In this document: piece by piece, positions 1 through 7,756 of the stretch | Numbering within the stretch: position 1 is the stretch's first letter | How the letters are laid out: each line of letters opens with the position of its first letter | Origin: Paucimonas sp. | GTDB lineage: Bacteria; Pseudomonadota; Gammaproteobacteria; Pseudomonadales; Pseudomonadaceae | Direction: 5' to 3' | Length of the DNA stretch: 36,603 nucleotides | Assembly (NCBI GenBank): GCA_031253995.1 | Contig: JAIRVG010000017.1 | Location: forward strand, 1 to 36,603 | Translations under genes and position numbers: made by a program | The notes under the pieces: model-generated | What the model was told of the DNA's origin: nothing | Database searches by the model: none | What the model saw: only the letters and a program-made list of their open reading frames with translations

Positions 1-774
1 CTGCTGCAGATCCTGTTCTGGTACTTCGCGGTGTTCCTGACCCTGCCGGGACCGCGGGGCAGCATCAACCTCAACGACACCTTCTTCATCAGCAACCGTG
101 GCCTGAACATGCCCGGCGCCTCGATTGCCGACGGTTTCTGGCCGTTCATGGCGAGCGTGGCGCTGGCGGTGGTGGCGGTCATCCTGATGGTGCGCTGGGC
201 CAACCGTCGCTTCGAGGACACCGGCGAACCCTTCCACACGTTCTGGGCCGCCCTCGGCCTGCTGCTGGTGATTCCGGGCCTGAGCGTGCTGCTGTTCGGC
301 AACCCGCTGAGTTGGGAACTGCCGCAACTGAAAGGCTTCAACTTCGTCGGCGGCTGGGTACTGATTCCCGAACTGCTGGCGCTGACCCTGGCCCTCACGA
401 TCTATACCGCAGCGTTCATCGCCGAGATCGTCCGCTCCGGCATCCGTTCGGTCGGCCATGGCCAGACCGAAGCGGCCCGTTCCCTCGGCCTGCGCGAGGG
501 CCCGGCCTTGCGCAAGGTGATCATTCCCCAGGCCCTGCGGGTGATCATTCCGCCGCTGACCAGCCAGTACCTGAACCTGGCGAAGAACTCCTCGCTGGCG
601 GCGGGCATCGGCTACCCGGAAATGGTCTCGCTGTTCGCCGGCACCGTACTCAACCAGACCGGGCAGGCCATCGAGGTGATCGCCATCACCATGAGCGTGT
701 ACCTGGCCATCAGCATCGGCATTTCCCTGCTGATGAACGCCTACAACAAGCGCATCGCGCTGATCGAACGTTGA
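1..774 (+). CDS. aapQ: Amino-acid ABC transporter permease, AapQ-like (5' truncated by window edge)
   Basis: Inner-membrane permease of a polar amino-acid ABC importer. The frame is open from base 1, so the true start lies upstream; only the C-terminal ~257 residues are present, whereas family members are usually about 390-400. Several hydrophobic segments are visible, followed by the conserved cytoplasmic EAA loop that contacts the ATPase (EAARSLGL, then IIPQALRVIIPP). The TGA stop lies 10 bases before the next permease gene, whose SD (GAGG) overlaps this stop, so the two are co-transcribed. The order permease-permease-ATPase matches aapQ-aapM-aapP of the general L-amino-acid transporter; the binding protein aapJ would lie just outside the window. 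The name rests on family resemblance and order; BztB-like is an equivalent label. Substrate range cannot be read from sequence. Confidence 0.88.
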   Translation: MLQILFWYFAVFLTLPGPRGSINLNDTFFISNRGLNMPGASIADGFWPFMASVALAVVAVILMVRWANRRFEDTGEPFHTFWAALGLLLVIPGLSVLLFGNPLSWELPQLKGFNFVGGWVLIPELLALTLALTIYTAAFIAEIVRSGIRSVGHGQTEAARSLGLREGPALRKVIIPQALRVIIPPLTSQYLNLAKNSSLAAGIGYPEMVSLFAGTVLNQTGQAIEVIAITMSVYLAISIGISLLMNAYNKRIALIER

Positions 775-784
775 GGAACCGCGG

Positions 785-1894
785 ATGAATGCCTTCGTCT
801 TCAAGCCCGACCTGCCGCCACCGGTGCGCACGTCCGGGGCCCTGGCGTGGATGCGCGCCAACCTGTTTTCCAGCTGGATCAACACGCTGCTGACCCTGTT
901 CGCCCTGTACCTGGCGTGGCTGATCGTGCCACCGCTGTTGCAGTGGACGGTGCTGGATGCCGACTGGATCGGCAGCAGCCGCACCGACTGCAGCGGGCAG
1001 GGCGCCTGCTGGGTGTTCGTGCAGCAGCGTTTCGACCAGTTCCTCTATGGCTACTACCCGACGGCGCAGCGCTGGCGGGTCGATCTCACCGTGGCGAGCG
1101 CGGTGCTTGGCGCGGCACCTCTGTTCCTGCGCCGTTTCCCGCGCAAGGCCGGGTACGCCGTGGGCTTCCTGCTGTTGTACCCGCTGCTTGCCTACTGCCT
1201 GCTGCGCGGCGGTGTGGTGGGCCTGCCGCTGGTGTCGACCAGCCAATGGGGCGGCCTGATGCTGACCCTGGTGATCGCCACCGTCGGCATCGCCGGCGCC
1301 TTGCCGCTGGGGATCGTCCTGGCCCTGGGCCGGCGCTCGCGGATGCCGGCGGTGAAGGTGGTGTGCGTGACCTTCATCGAGTTCTGGCGCGGCGTGCCGC
1401 TGATCACCGTGCTGTTCATGTCCTCGGTGATGCTGCCGCTGTTCCTCCCCGAAGGCATGAGCTTCGACAAGCTGCTGCGCGCCATGATCGGGGTGATCCT
1501 GTTCCAGTCGGCGTATATCGCCGAGGTGGTGCGCGGCGGGTTGCAGGCCATTCCCAAGGGGCAATACGAAGCGGCCGCGGCCATGGGCCTGGGCTACTGG
1601 CGCTCGATGGGGCTGGTGATCCTGCCGCAGGCGCTGAAGCTGGTGATACCCGGCATCGTCAACACCTTCATCGCCCTGTTCAAGGACACCAGCCTGGTGG
1701 TGATCATCGGCCTGTTCGACCTGCTCAACAGCGTCAAGCAGGCGGCAGCCGATCCCGCCTGGCTGGGCATGGCCACCGAGGGCTACGTGTTCGCGGCCCT
1801 GGTGTACTGGGTTTTCTGTTTTGGCATGTCCAGCTATTCCCGGCGCCTGGAGCGTCGGCTGGATACCGGTCACACGCGTCAGGAGCGCAAATGA
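785..1894 (+). CDS. aapM: Amino-acid ABC transporter permease, AapM-like
   Basis: Second integral-membrane subunit (369 residues) of the AapJQMP-type importer; it would pair with AapQ to form the translocation pore. An N-terminal transmembrane helix and a periplasmic stretch are followed by the typical His/Glu/Gln permease core (starting near [12 protein letters not shown]) and an EAA loop ([13 protein letters not shown], then [12 protein letters not shown]). Length fits AapM/BztC (~370-390), longer than the ~220 residues of minimal GlnP-type permeases. The ATG at 785 has a GAGG Shine-Dalgarno about 7 bases upstream. Its TGA overlaps the ATG of the ATPase gene by 4 bases (ATGA), implying translational coupling. 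Confidence 0.9.
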   Translation: MNAFVFKPDLPPPVRTSGALAWMRANLFSSWINTLLTLFALYLAWLIVPPLLQWTVLDADWIGSSRTDCSGQGACWVFVQQRFDQFLYGYYPTAQRWRVDLTVASAVLGAAPLFLRRFPRKAGYAVGFLLLYPLLAYCLLRGGVVGLPLVSTSQWGGLMLTLVIATVGIAGALPLGIVLALGRRSRMPAVKVVCVTFIEFWRGVPLITVLFMSSVMLPLFLPEGMSFDKLLRAMIGVILFQSAYIAEVVRGGLQAIPKGQYEAAAAMGLGYWRSMGLVILPQALKLVIPGIVNTFIALFKDTSLVVIIGLFDLLNSVKQAAADPAWLGMATEGYVFAALVYWVFCFGMSSYSRRLERRLDTGHTRQERK

Positions 1895-2634
1895 TGAACA
1901 CGGCACCGATTATCGAAATCCACGACATGAACAAGTGGTACGGGCAGTTCCATGTGCTCAAGCACATCAACCTCAGCGTGCGGCCGGGGGAGCGCATCGT
2001 GTTGTGCGGGCCGTCGGGGTCGGGCAAGTCGACCACCATCCGCTGCCTCAACCGGCTGGAGGAACACCAGCAGGGCAGGATAGTGGTGGACGGGGTGGAG
2101 CTGACCAGCGACCTGCGCCAGATCGAGACGATCCGCCGCGAGGTGGGCATGGTGTTCCAGCACTTCAACCTGTTCCCGCACCTGACCATCCTGGAGAACT
2201 GCACCCTGACGCCGATGTGGGTGCGCAAGATGCCCCGGCGCCAGGCCGAGGAGATCGCCATGCATTACCTGGAGCGGGTGCGGATTCCCGACCAGGCGCA
2301 CAAGTACCCGGGACAGTTGTCCGGTGGGCAGCAGCAGCGGGTGGCGATCGCCCGGGCGCTGTGCATGAAGCCGAAGATCATGCTGTTCGACGAGCCGACC
2401 TCGGCGCTGGACCCGGAGATGGTCAAGGAGGTGCTGGATACCATGGTGGGGCTGGCGGAGGACGGCATGACCATGTTGTGCGTGACCCATGAGATGGGGT
2501 TTGCACGGACGGTGGCGGACCGGGTGATCTTCATGGACAAGGGCGAGATCGTCGAGCAGGCGGCGCCGGATGCGTTCTTCGATGATCCGCAGAATCCGCG
2601 GACGCGGGCGTTCCTCAGCCAGATCCTGCATTGA
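1891..2634 (+). CDS. aapP: Amino-acid ABC transporter ATP-binding protein, AapP-like
   Basis: Cytoplasmic ATPase that powers the AapQM pore; 247 residues, usual length for the GlnQ/AapP family. All ABC motifs are intact: Walker [11 protein letters not shown]-loop VFQHFNLF, signature [15 protein letters not shown], Walker [13 protein letters not shown], and switch histidine in CVTHEMGFA. The open frame extends far upstream, but the start is placed at ATG 1891 because it overlaps the aapM stop by 4 bases and leads directly into the conserved domain; ATG 1894 is also possible. The operon ends here: a REP palindrome follows and the next genes are on the other strand. Confidence 0.93.
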   Translation: MMNTAPIIEIHDMNKWYGQFHVLKHINLSVRPGERIVLCGPSGSGKSTTIRCLNRLEEHQQGRIVVDGVELTSDLRQIETIRREVGMVFQHFNLFPHLTILENCTLTPMWVRKMPRRQAEEIAMHYLERVRIPDQAHKYPGQLSGGQQQRVAIARALCMKPKIMLFDEPTSALDPEMVKEVLDTMVGLAEDGMTMLCVTHEMGFARTVADRVIFMDKGEIVEQAAPDAFFDDPQNPRTRAFLSQILH

Positions 2635-2652
2635 GGTAGCCAGGACTGGCCA

Positions 2653-2720
2653 ATCGCTGGCAAGCCAGCTCCCACAGGTTCTGTATGCACCATACCTGTG
2701 GGAGCTGGCTTGCCAGCGAT
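2653..2720. repeat. REP doublet (REPIN), family 1, copy 1
   Basis: A perfect 26-bp inverted repeat: left arm 2653-2678 (starting ATCGCTGGCAAGCC) and right arm 2695-2720, with a 16-base loop. The same arm recurs at 28971-29064 and 25309-25340. This is the Pseudomonas extragenic REP/REPIN type, mobilised in trans by RAYT transposases. It sits between the convergent ends of the aap operon and the 2797-3858 gene, where a strong hairpin may also stabilise or end transcripts. The rest of 2635-2796 shows no gene. Confidence 0.85.
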
Positions 2721-2796
2721 GAGGCCATCAGCAGCACCTCGGATCTTCAGGGCGCCAACATCCGCCAACTCTCAGTGATTTCCCGGCACAGCCTTT

Positions 2797-3858
2797 TTAC
2801 CCGGGAAACCCCGTCGACTTTGGGGCGAACTCCTGCCACCAGTCGGGGCGACTTTCCTGTTGTTGATAGGTCTGCACCTGGTCGGCAGCACTGCCAAGCA
2901 AGGCTTGCACACTGCTATCACGACCGGCGACATAAGCCTCCAACTCCTCGATAGCCTTGCTCAACACCCCATACCCCCCGGTAAACACCGCCGACGTCAT
3001 CTCCGTGGCACAGGCCCCGGCCAACAGGAACCGCGCCACATCCAGCCCGCTGCGCGCACCGTTGGTCGCGATCAGCGGATAGTCATCGCCCATGGCCTTG
3101 CGCGTCAGCATCAACCAGCGCGCAGTCAGCGGCAGGGCCCAGGCCCCACCGATCGCCGCACTGGTCCCCAGCAGCGGCTGGCCGGTCTCCAGGTCCGGCA
3201 AGAAGCCCATGAACCGTCCCATCATCACCACGCTGTCGGCACCGCCCCGGCGCGCCGCCCTGGCCAGCCCGACCACGTCCTCGCTCTGCCCGGTGAGCTT
3301 GATCCACAAGGGCAGGGTGGTCGCCTCGCGGATACGCCGGACGATGGTCTCGATGCGCTCGGCGCCACGCTCCAGCACGATGGCGCCCTTGGCCGCCTCT
3401 TCGCCATGGGGCGCGCCGATATTCAGCTCCAGCACCCGCAACCCGGCCTGTTCGATGCGCCGGGCATATTCGGCGCATTGCTCCAGGTCGCTGAGGATCA
3501 GGCTCGGCACCACGTAGGCATCCAGCACCCGGGCCTCGCGGTCGAGGCCGGCGAGTTCCTCGATCCACTCGTCGAAGTCGCGCTGAACCAGCCCCGAGCG
3601 ACCGAACAGGCTGGCATCCGCCGGCGGCGCGAAGTCCCAGGGCAGGCGCTGCCACTGGCTGTCCAGCAGCACATAGTCGGTCTTGTCCAGTTGCTCCTTG
3701 GCCGCTTGCGACTCGTTGGTGGACTTGGCGATCACTGCACCCGCGCCGGTGTGCAGCGCGGTGCGGATCGCCTCGGCGGTCATGGTCTGTTCGCCGGCGC
3801 CGCAGATCACCGGGTTCTTCAGCACGAGCTGGCCGATGCGGGTACTCAGTCGGGTCAT
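2797..3858 (-). CDS. Dihydroorotate dehydrogenase-like FMN oxidoreductase
   Basis: A TIM-barrel flavoprotein of the dihydroorotate / dihydropyrimidine dehydrogenase (PreA-like) superfamily, 353 residues. Visible pieces: N-terminal VLKNPVICGAGEQT (substrate/FMN entry strand), mid-chain LELNIGAPHGEEAAKG, PLWIKLTGQ with its barrel lysine, and C-terminal IATNGARSG (phosphate-binding loop of FMN). No Fe-S cysteine cluster is seen, so it is not a full PreA. It is unlikely to be housekeeping PyrD because it closes a catabolic operon after a cupin, an aldolase and a DUF6282 gene; a reductive step on a ring or enoyl intermediate is my inference. Start: ATG 3858 is chosen, but a GTG at 3870 overlapping the upstream stop by 4 bases is a real alternative (357 residues). 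A REP doublet follows the stop. Confidence 0.8.
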   Translation of the reverse strand: MTRLSTRIGQLVLKNPVICGAGEQTMTAEAIRTALHTGAGAVIAKSTNESQAAKEQLDKTDYVLLDSQWQRLPWDFAPPADASLFGRSGLVQRDFDEWIEELAGLDREARVLDAYVVPSLILSDLEQCAEYARRIEQAGLRVLELNIGAPHGEEAAKGAIVLERGAERIETIVRRIREATTLPLWIKLTGQSEDVVGLARAARRGGADSVVMMGRFMGFLPDLETGQPLLGTSAAIGGAWALPLTARWLMLTRKAMGDDYPLIATNGARSGLDVARFLLAGACATEMTSAVFTGGYGVLSKAIEELEAYVAGRDSSVQALLGSAADQVQTYQQQESRPDWWQEFAPKSTGFPG

Positions 3859-3866
3859 GGCGGCGC

Positions 3867-4799
3867 TCACAGGTTCATCAGCCGGGCGGCGTTGCCGGAG
3901 ACCATCTTGCGGATGTCGGCGTCGCTGTAGTCCAGGTCGATCAGTTGGCCGATGACATTGCGGAAACCGTCGGCGATGCTCGGGTTGCCCTGCTGGCCAA
4001 GGTCGGAACCGAGGATGGTGAGGTCGATGGTGCCGGCCTCGATCACCTGGCGCAGGAACACGTCGTCATAGAACTTGAACTTGGAGCCCGGCACCCACAT
4101 GCACATCGAGTGCTCCATGAACACGCCTTCCTTGGCCAGCTGGCGCATGTCGTCCAGGGTGGCGTCGACCACGTAGGTCGGGTGGTTGACCAGCAGGCGC
4201 TTGACCCCGCGCTTGCGCGCTTCCTCGAACAGCGGCCAGATCTCGCGGATGTTCAGGTGACCGGCGGAAAGCACCACGTCCTGGGCGGCGATCAGGTCGA
4301 GGATGGCCTTGACCTCTTCCTTGAGCTTGCCGTCGTCGTCCAGCACGGTCAGCGGGATCGGCTGCAGCATGCGCTGGGTGGTCTGCGGGAATTTCTCGAC
4401 GAACTTCACGTCCTGGTGGTGGTGGGCGATATGGTTGGCCGAGGAGAAGGTCGGCATCCACACCAGCTTGGCGCCGAGGTTCAGGCCGTGTTCCACGGCG
4501 TGGACGTTGAGGCCGCCCACCGAGTTGTTCAGTGGCACGCCGGAGAGCATGTGCACGTTCAGCTCGCTGAAGTGCTTGTTGAGCAGCTCGGTGACCGGCG
4601 TGCAGCTGTAGTAGTGGTCCTTGAGCAGCACGGCCTTGAGCCCGGCTTCCGAGGCTTCGCGCATGGCTTCGACATGGTCGCAGTAGCGCGGCATCACCGA
4701 GGGGCCGCTGTGGCAGTGCAGGTCGATGGCGCCGCGCAGCAGGCTGTCGATGCGGGCCTGGCGTTCTTCGTTGGCGGCGGGGGTGAGGATGGCGTTCAT
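3867..4799 (-). CDS. DUF6282 family protein (metal-dependent hydrolase-like)
   Basis: A 310-residue protein with the look of an amidohydrolase/PHP-type barrel: an N-terminal metal-motif candidate DLHCHSGPS (about residues 26-34), further histidines in NHIAHHHQD, LSAGHLNIRE and LVNHPTYVVD, and late Asp in ILGSDLGQQGNPS. That spacing of HxH, His, His and Asp is typical of metallo-hydrolases that open rings or hydrolyse C-N or C-O bonds; the reaction of this family is not established. ATG 4799 has an AGAGG Shine-Dalgarno 8 bases upstream. The gene is third in the - strand operon, after the aldolase. Assignment to DUF6282 is by recall of the HCHSGPS signature, so family name is fairly but not fully sure. 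Confidence 0.75.
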   Translation of the reverse strand: MNAILTPAANEERQARIDSLLRGAIDLHCHSGPSVMPRYCDHVEAMREASEAGLKAVLLKDHYYSCTPVTELLNKHFSELNVHMLSGVPLNNSVGGLNVHAVEHGLNLGAKLVWMPTFSSANHIAHHHQDVKFVEKFPQTTQRMLQPIPLTVLDDDGKLKEEVKAILDLIAAQDVVLSAGHLNIREIWPLFEEARKRGVKRLLVNHPTYVVDATLDDMRQLAKEGVFMEHSMCMWVPGSKFKFYDDVFLRQVIEAGTIDLTILGSDLGQQGNPSIADGFRNVIGQLIDLDYSDADIRKMVSGNAARLMNL

Positions 4800-4816
4800 T
4801 GGGGTTACCTCTCTTG

Positions 4817-5575
4817 TTATTGGGGGCGGTGCAGGTGCTTGACCTGCTGGCTCCAGCCGGCGCGCAGCAGCGCCTGGTCGGAACCGAGAATGAAGAAGCT
4901 CACGCCGCGGGCGGCGAAGCGGTCCAGATCGTCGAGGCTGGCGACGAAGAGCCCGGCGGCCTTGCCGGCTTCGCGGGCGGCGTCGATGGCGCGCAGGGTG
5001 GCGTCTTCCACCCGCGGGTCGTCGAGGCGGCTGGCGCCGAGGGAGACGCTGAGGTCGGCGCGGCCCACCAGCAGGCAGTCGATCTGCTCGACGGCGGCGA
5101 TGGCGGCCAGGTGATCGAGGGCTTCGGCGTCCTCGATCTGCGCGACGATGGCGTGGCGACCGTCCTCGGCCGCCATGTGCTCGGCCAGGTTGGCGCGGCC
5201 GTAGCCGCCGGCCCGGGGCGAGTTGGAGAAGCCGCGGCAGCCGTCGCGGTAGCGGGTGGCACGCAGCAGCTCGCGGGCCTGCTCGGGGTGGACAATATGC
5301 GGCAGGACCAGGCCGTCGGCGCCGAGGTCGAGGGCCTGCAACAGCGTCGCCGGACGCTGGTCGGCAACCCGCACCAGCCCGCCCAGGCCGCTGGCACGGC
5401 AGGCGAGCAGGGTGGTGTCGAGGCTGGCCGGGTTGAAGGGCGCGTGCTCGGCATCCAGCACCACCGCATCCAGGCCGACATCCCCGGCGATCTCCACCAC
5501 GGCATGGGCCGGGGTCTTGATGAAGCTGCTGAGCAGGGTGTCCCCGGCGCGCAGCCGTTGGGTGAAGGTGCTCAT
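4817..5575 (-). CDS. HpcH/HpaI-family aldolase/citrate lyase
   Basis: A class II (divalent metal) pyruvate-type aldolase of 252 residues, the usual length for HpcH/HpaI. Active-site landmarks match the family: the histidine in VLDAEHAPF, the pyruvate-binding arginine in GGLVRVADQRPATLLQALDLGA, metal-ligand Glu in AQIEDAEALDH, and metal-ligand Asp in GRADLSVSLG. It should cleave a 4-hydroxy-2-oxo acid to pyruvate (or glyoxylate/oxaloacetate relatives) plus an aldehyde, which fits the aldehyde dehydrogenase across the divergent promoter. Its ATG overlaps the upstream cupin stop by 4 bases (ATGA), indicating translational coupling. The exact acceptor is unknown. Confidence 0.88.
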   Translation of the reverse strand: MSTFTQRLRAGDTLLSSFIKTPAHAVVEIAGDVGLDAVVLDAEHAPFNPASLDTTLLACRASGLGGLVRVADQRPATLLQALDLGADGLVLPHIVHPEQARELLRATRYRDGCRGFSNSPRAGGYGRANLAEHMAAEDGRHAIVAQIEDAEALDHLAAIAAVEQIDCLLVGRADLSVSLGASRLDDPRVEDATLRAIDAAREAGKAAGLFVASLDDLDRFAARGVSFFILGSDQALLRAGWSQQVKHLHRPQ

Positions 5576-5964
5576 GCCGAGACGTCCGCGTCGGCGAACT
5601 CGGCGGCCTGGTATTCGATCAGGTGGCGATAGTCGTTGCGGATCGGCGAGAACACATCGAGGTTCATCACCACCTCGTCACCCAGCGGCTCGGCGTAGTG
5701 AACGACGTGGGGCGGGATGCGGATCATGCTGCCCGGCCCGCCCTCGACCACCTCGTCGCCCAGGTGAAAGCGCACCCGGCCCTGCACGATGATCACCAGT
5801 TGTTCGAAGGTGTGGCTGTGGGGGAAGACATCCATGCCCGGGCTCAGCCAGTTCATCACGCACAGGGTGTCGTCGCCGCGGAAGGCGACGCGCTCCACGC
5901 CCTTGCGCACGACTTCGCGGGGCAGATCGTTCCAGTTATGCAGCAGGGCTTGGGCGAGGCTCAT
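5572..5964 (-). CDS. Cupin-domain protein
   Basis: A single-domain cupin (130 residues). Cupin motif 1 is visible as FPHSHTFEQLVIIVQGRVRF (two His and Glu as likely metal ligands) and motif 2 as PPHVVHYAEPLGDE. First gene of the - strand operon. The frame is open further upstream, but the start is set at ATG 5964: it has a GGAG Shine-Dalgarno with good spacing and yields the normal small-cupin size; the additional upstream residues look non-conserved. Small cupins in such operons may be isomerases, dioxygenase-like enzymes or intermediate-stabilising proteins; nothing in the sequence settles which. Confidence 0.85.
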   Translation of the reverse strand: MSLAQALLHNWNDLPREVVRKGVERVAFRGDDTLCVMNWLSPGMDVFPHSHTFEQLVIIVQGRVRFHLGDEVVEGGPGSMIRIPPHVVHYAEPLGDEVVMNLDVFSPIRNDYRHLIEYQAAEFADADVSA

Positions 5965-6063
5965 CGGTATCACTCCGTTTTGTTTCTTTTGTAGGAATAT
6001 TGTTTCTCTGTGGGATAAAGCTAATCCTCGCTGGCGGCAGCGGTCAAGTGCCTTTTTCATGCC

Positions 6064-6105
6064 TTGACAGGTGCTGGAATGCGCTCATAGGATGTGTCAC
6101 ACATC
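6064..6105 (+). promoter_or_regulatory. Predicted promoter and palindromic operator of the ALDH operon
   Basis: A consensus -35 box TTGACA (6064-6069) is followed after 18 bases by TAGGAT (6088-6093), a 4/6 match to TATAAT. Directly on the -10 sits a perfect 15-base palindrome, GATGTGTCACACATC (6091-6105). It lies in the 178-base gap between the divergent cupin and ALDH starts, so a bound protein could block the right arm and perhaps influence both. The IclR protein at 10830 is the natural candidate ligand; this is inferred. Confidence 0.55.
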
Positions 6106-6142
6106 AAAACAATATTTCGATGTAAGAAATAGGAGCTGGTCA

Positions 6143-7573
6143 ATGCGCGTAATCGAATCCCTTCTCATCGACGGCCAATGGTCCGCAGGCGGCCATGAGC
6201 GCCAGGCGGATGTGTTCAACCCGGCCACGGGCGAGCTGATCGCCCGCCTGGGCCTGGCCTCCACGGCCGACCTGGACCGCGCGCTGGACGCCGCCCAGCG
6301 CGGCTTCCAGGCCTGGCGCAAGGTGTCTGCCTATGAACGTTCGAAGGTGCTGCGCCGGGCCGCCGACCTGGTCCGCGAGCGTTCCGACGAAATCGCCGCG
6401 CTGATCACCCTGGAGCAGGGCAAGCCGCTGGCCGAGGCGAAGATGGAAGCCTTCGGTGCCGGCGACCATATCGACTGGTACGCCGAGGAAGGCCGCCGCG
6501 CCTACGGCCGGGTGATCCCGCCCCGTGCCCGTGGCGTACGCCAGACCGTGCTGCGCGAGCCGATCGGCCCGGTGGCGGCGTTCAGCCCGTGGAACTTCCC
6601 GGTCAGCCAGCTGGTGCGCAAGATCGCCGGGGCCCTGGCCGCCGGTTGCTCGATCATCGCCAAGGGCCCGGAGGAAACCCCGTCCTCGTGCATCGAGCTG
6701 TGCCGGGCCTTCCAGGACGCCGGCGTGCCGCCGGGCGTGCTCAACCTGGTGTTTGGCGTGCCGGCCGAGGTGTCCGACTACCTGATCCGTTCCGAGGTGA
6801 TCCGCAAGGTGTCGTTCACCGGCTCGGTGCCGGTGGGTCGCAGCCTGGGCGCGCTGGCCGGGCAGTACCTCAAGCGCTGCACCCTGGAGCTGGGCGGGCA
6901 TGCACCGTTCATCGTCTGCGATGACGTGGATGTCGAGGCCGTGGCGGCGCTGGGCGCGGGCTTGAAGTTCCGCAATGGCGGGCAGATCTGTGCCTCGCCG
7001 ACCCGCTTCTATGTGCAGGACGGTGTCTACGACCAGTTCGTCGCGGCGTTCTGCCGGGCGGGGGCGGCGATAAAGATGGGCGATGGCCAGGACCCCTCCA
7101 GCCAGCTCGGCCCGCTGGCCAATCCGCGGCGGGTGGCGGCGATCCAGGAATACGTCGACGACGCCCTGGCCGTGGGCGCGCAACTGGCCCTGGGTGGTCA
7201 GCGCGGGGAGGGTGGTGGTTTCTACTACCCGGCCACGGTGCTGACCGATGTACCGGAAAGCGCGCGGGTGATGAGCGAGGAGCCGTTCGGCCCGATCGCG
7301 TCCATCGTGCGTTTCTCCAGCGTCGAGGAAGTGATCGACAAGGCCAACAGCCTGCCCTTCGGCCTGGCTGCGTTCGCCTTCACCCGCTCGATCCAGCGCG
7401 CCACCTTGCTGGCCGATGAGCTGGAGTCGGGGATGGTGTCGATCAACCACTTCGGGCTCGCTGCGCCGGAAACGCCATTTGGCGGGGTGAAGGACAGCGG
7501 CTATGGCAGCGAGGGGGGCAGCGAGGGGCTTGAGGCCTACTTCACCACCAAGTTCGTCAGCCAGGTGGGCTGA
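6143..7573 (+). CDS. NAD(P)-dependent aldehyde dehydrogenase
   Basis: Soluble aldehyde dehydrogenase (476 residues), of the succinate-semialdehyde / glycolaldehyde dehydrogenase-like group. The active site is complete: the oxyanion-hole Asn in FSPWNFPVSQL, general-base Glu249 in LELGGHAP, and nucleophile Cys283 in GGQICASP, with the standard 34-residue Glu-Cys spacing; the C-terminal PFGGVKDSGYGSEGG is also typical. Start is ATG 6143, with AGGAG at 6131-6135; an upstream ATG at 6071 would add 24 residues overlapping the promoter and is rejected. First gene of the + strand arm; it should oxidise the aldehyde produced by the GMC enzyme or by the aldolase. Confidence 0.92.
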   Translation: MRVIESLLIDGQWSAGGHERQADVFNPATGELIARLGLASTADLDRALDAAQRGFQAWRKVSAYERSKVLRRAADLVRERSDEIAALITLEQGKPLAEAKMEAFGAGDHIDWYAEEGRRAYGRVIPPRARGVRQTVLREPIGPVAAFSPWNFPVSQLVRKIAGALAAGCSIIAKGPEETPSSCIELCRAFQDAGVPPGVLNLVFGVPAEVSDYLIRSEVIRKVSFTGSVPVGRSLGALAGQYLKRCTLELGGHAPFIVCDDVDVEAVAALGAGLKFRNGGQICASPTRFYVQDGVYDQFVAAFCRAGAAIKMGDGQDPSSQLGPLANPRRVAAIQEYVDDALAVGAQLALGGQRGEGGGFYYPATVLTDVPESARVMSEEPFGPIASIVRFSSVEEVIDKANSLPFGLAAFAFTRSIQRATLLADELESGMVSINHFGLAAPETPFGGVKDSGYGSEGGSEGLEAYFTTKFVSQVG

Positions 7574-7600
7574 CTTCAATCATCGGTTTAACGCTGTCGG

Positions 7601-7731
7601 TGTAGGAGCGGATTTATCCGCGATCGGCGGCGCAGCCGTCGTAAAACCTGAGTCCCGAGTTTGTCTGGCATATCCGGGATACAGGTTTTATGGCCGCTTT
7701 GCGCCCAATCGCGGATAAATCCGCTCCTACA
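7601..7731. repeat. 131-bp REPIN/MITE-like element, family 2, copy 1
   Basis: Perfect 24-bp terminal inverted repeats (7601-7624 and 7708-7731, TGTAGGAGCGGATTT... and its complement) enclose an imperfectly paired interior. The whole 131-base unit, including the interior (GGCGGCGCAGCCGTCGTAAA), recurs at 19497-19627 with few differences, so it moves as a unit rather than as two independent REPs. It lies between the ALDH and GMC genes of one operon and could act as an RNA-stabilising hairpin. No gene in 7574-7756. Confidence 0.85.
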
Positions 7732-7756
7732 GGGGACCGCGTAGAGAATAAAAACA

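Noticed and set aside
6071..6142. Upstream ATG extension of the first ALDH
   Set aside because: It would overlap the predicted promoter and palindrome, lacks a Shine-Dalgarno, and adds residues unlike ALDH N-termini.
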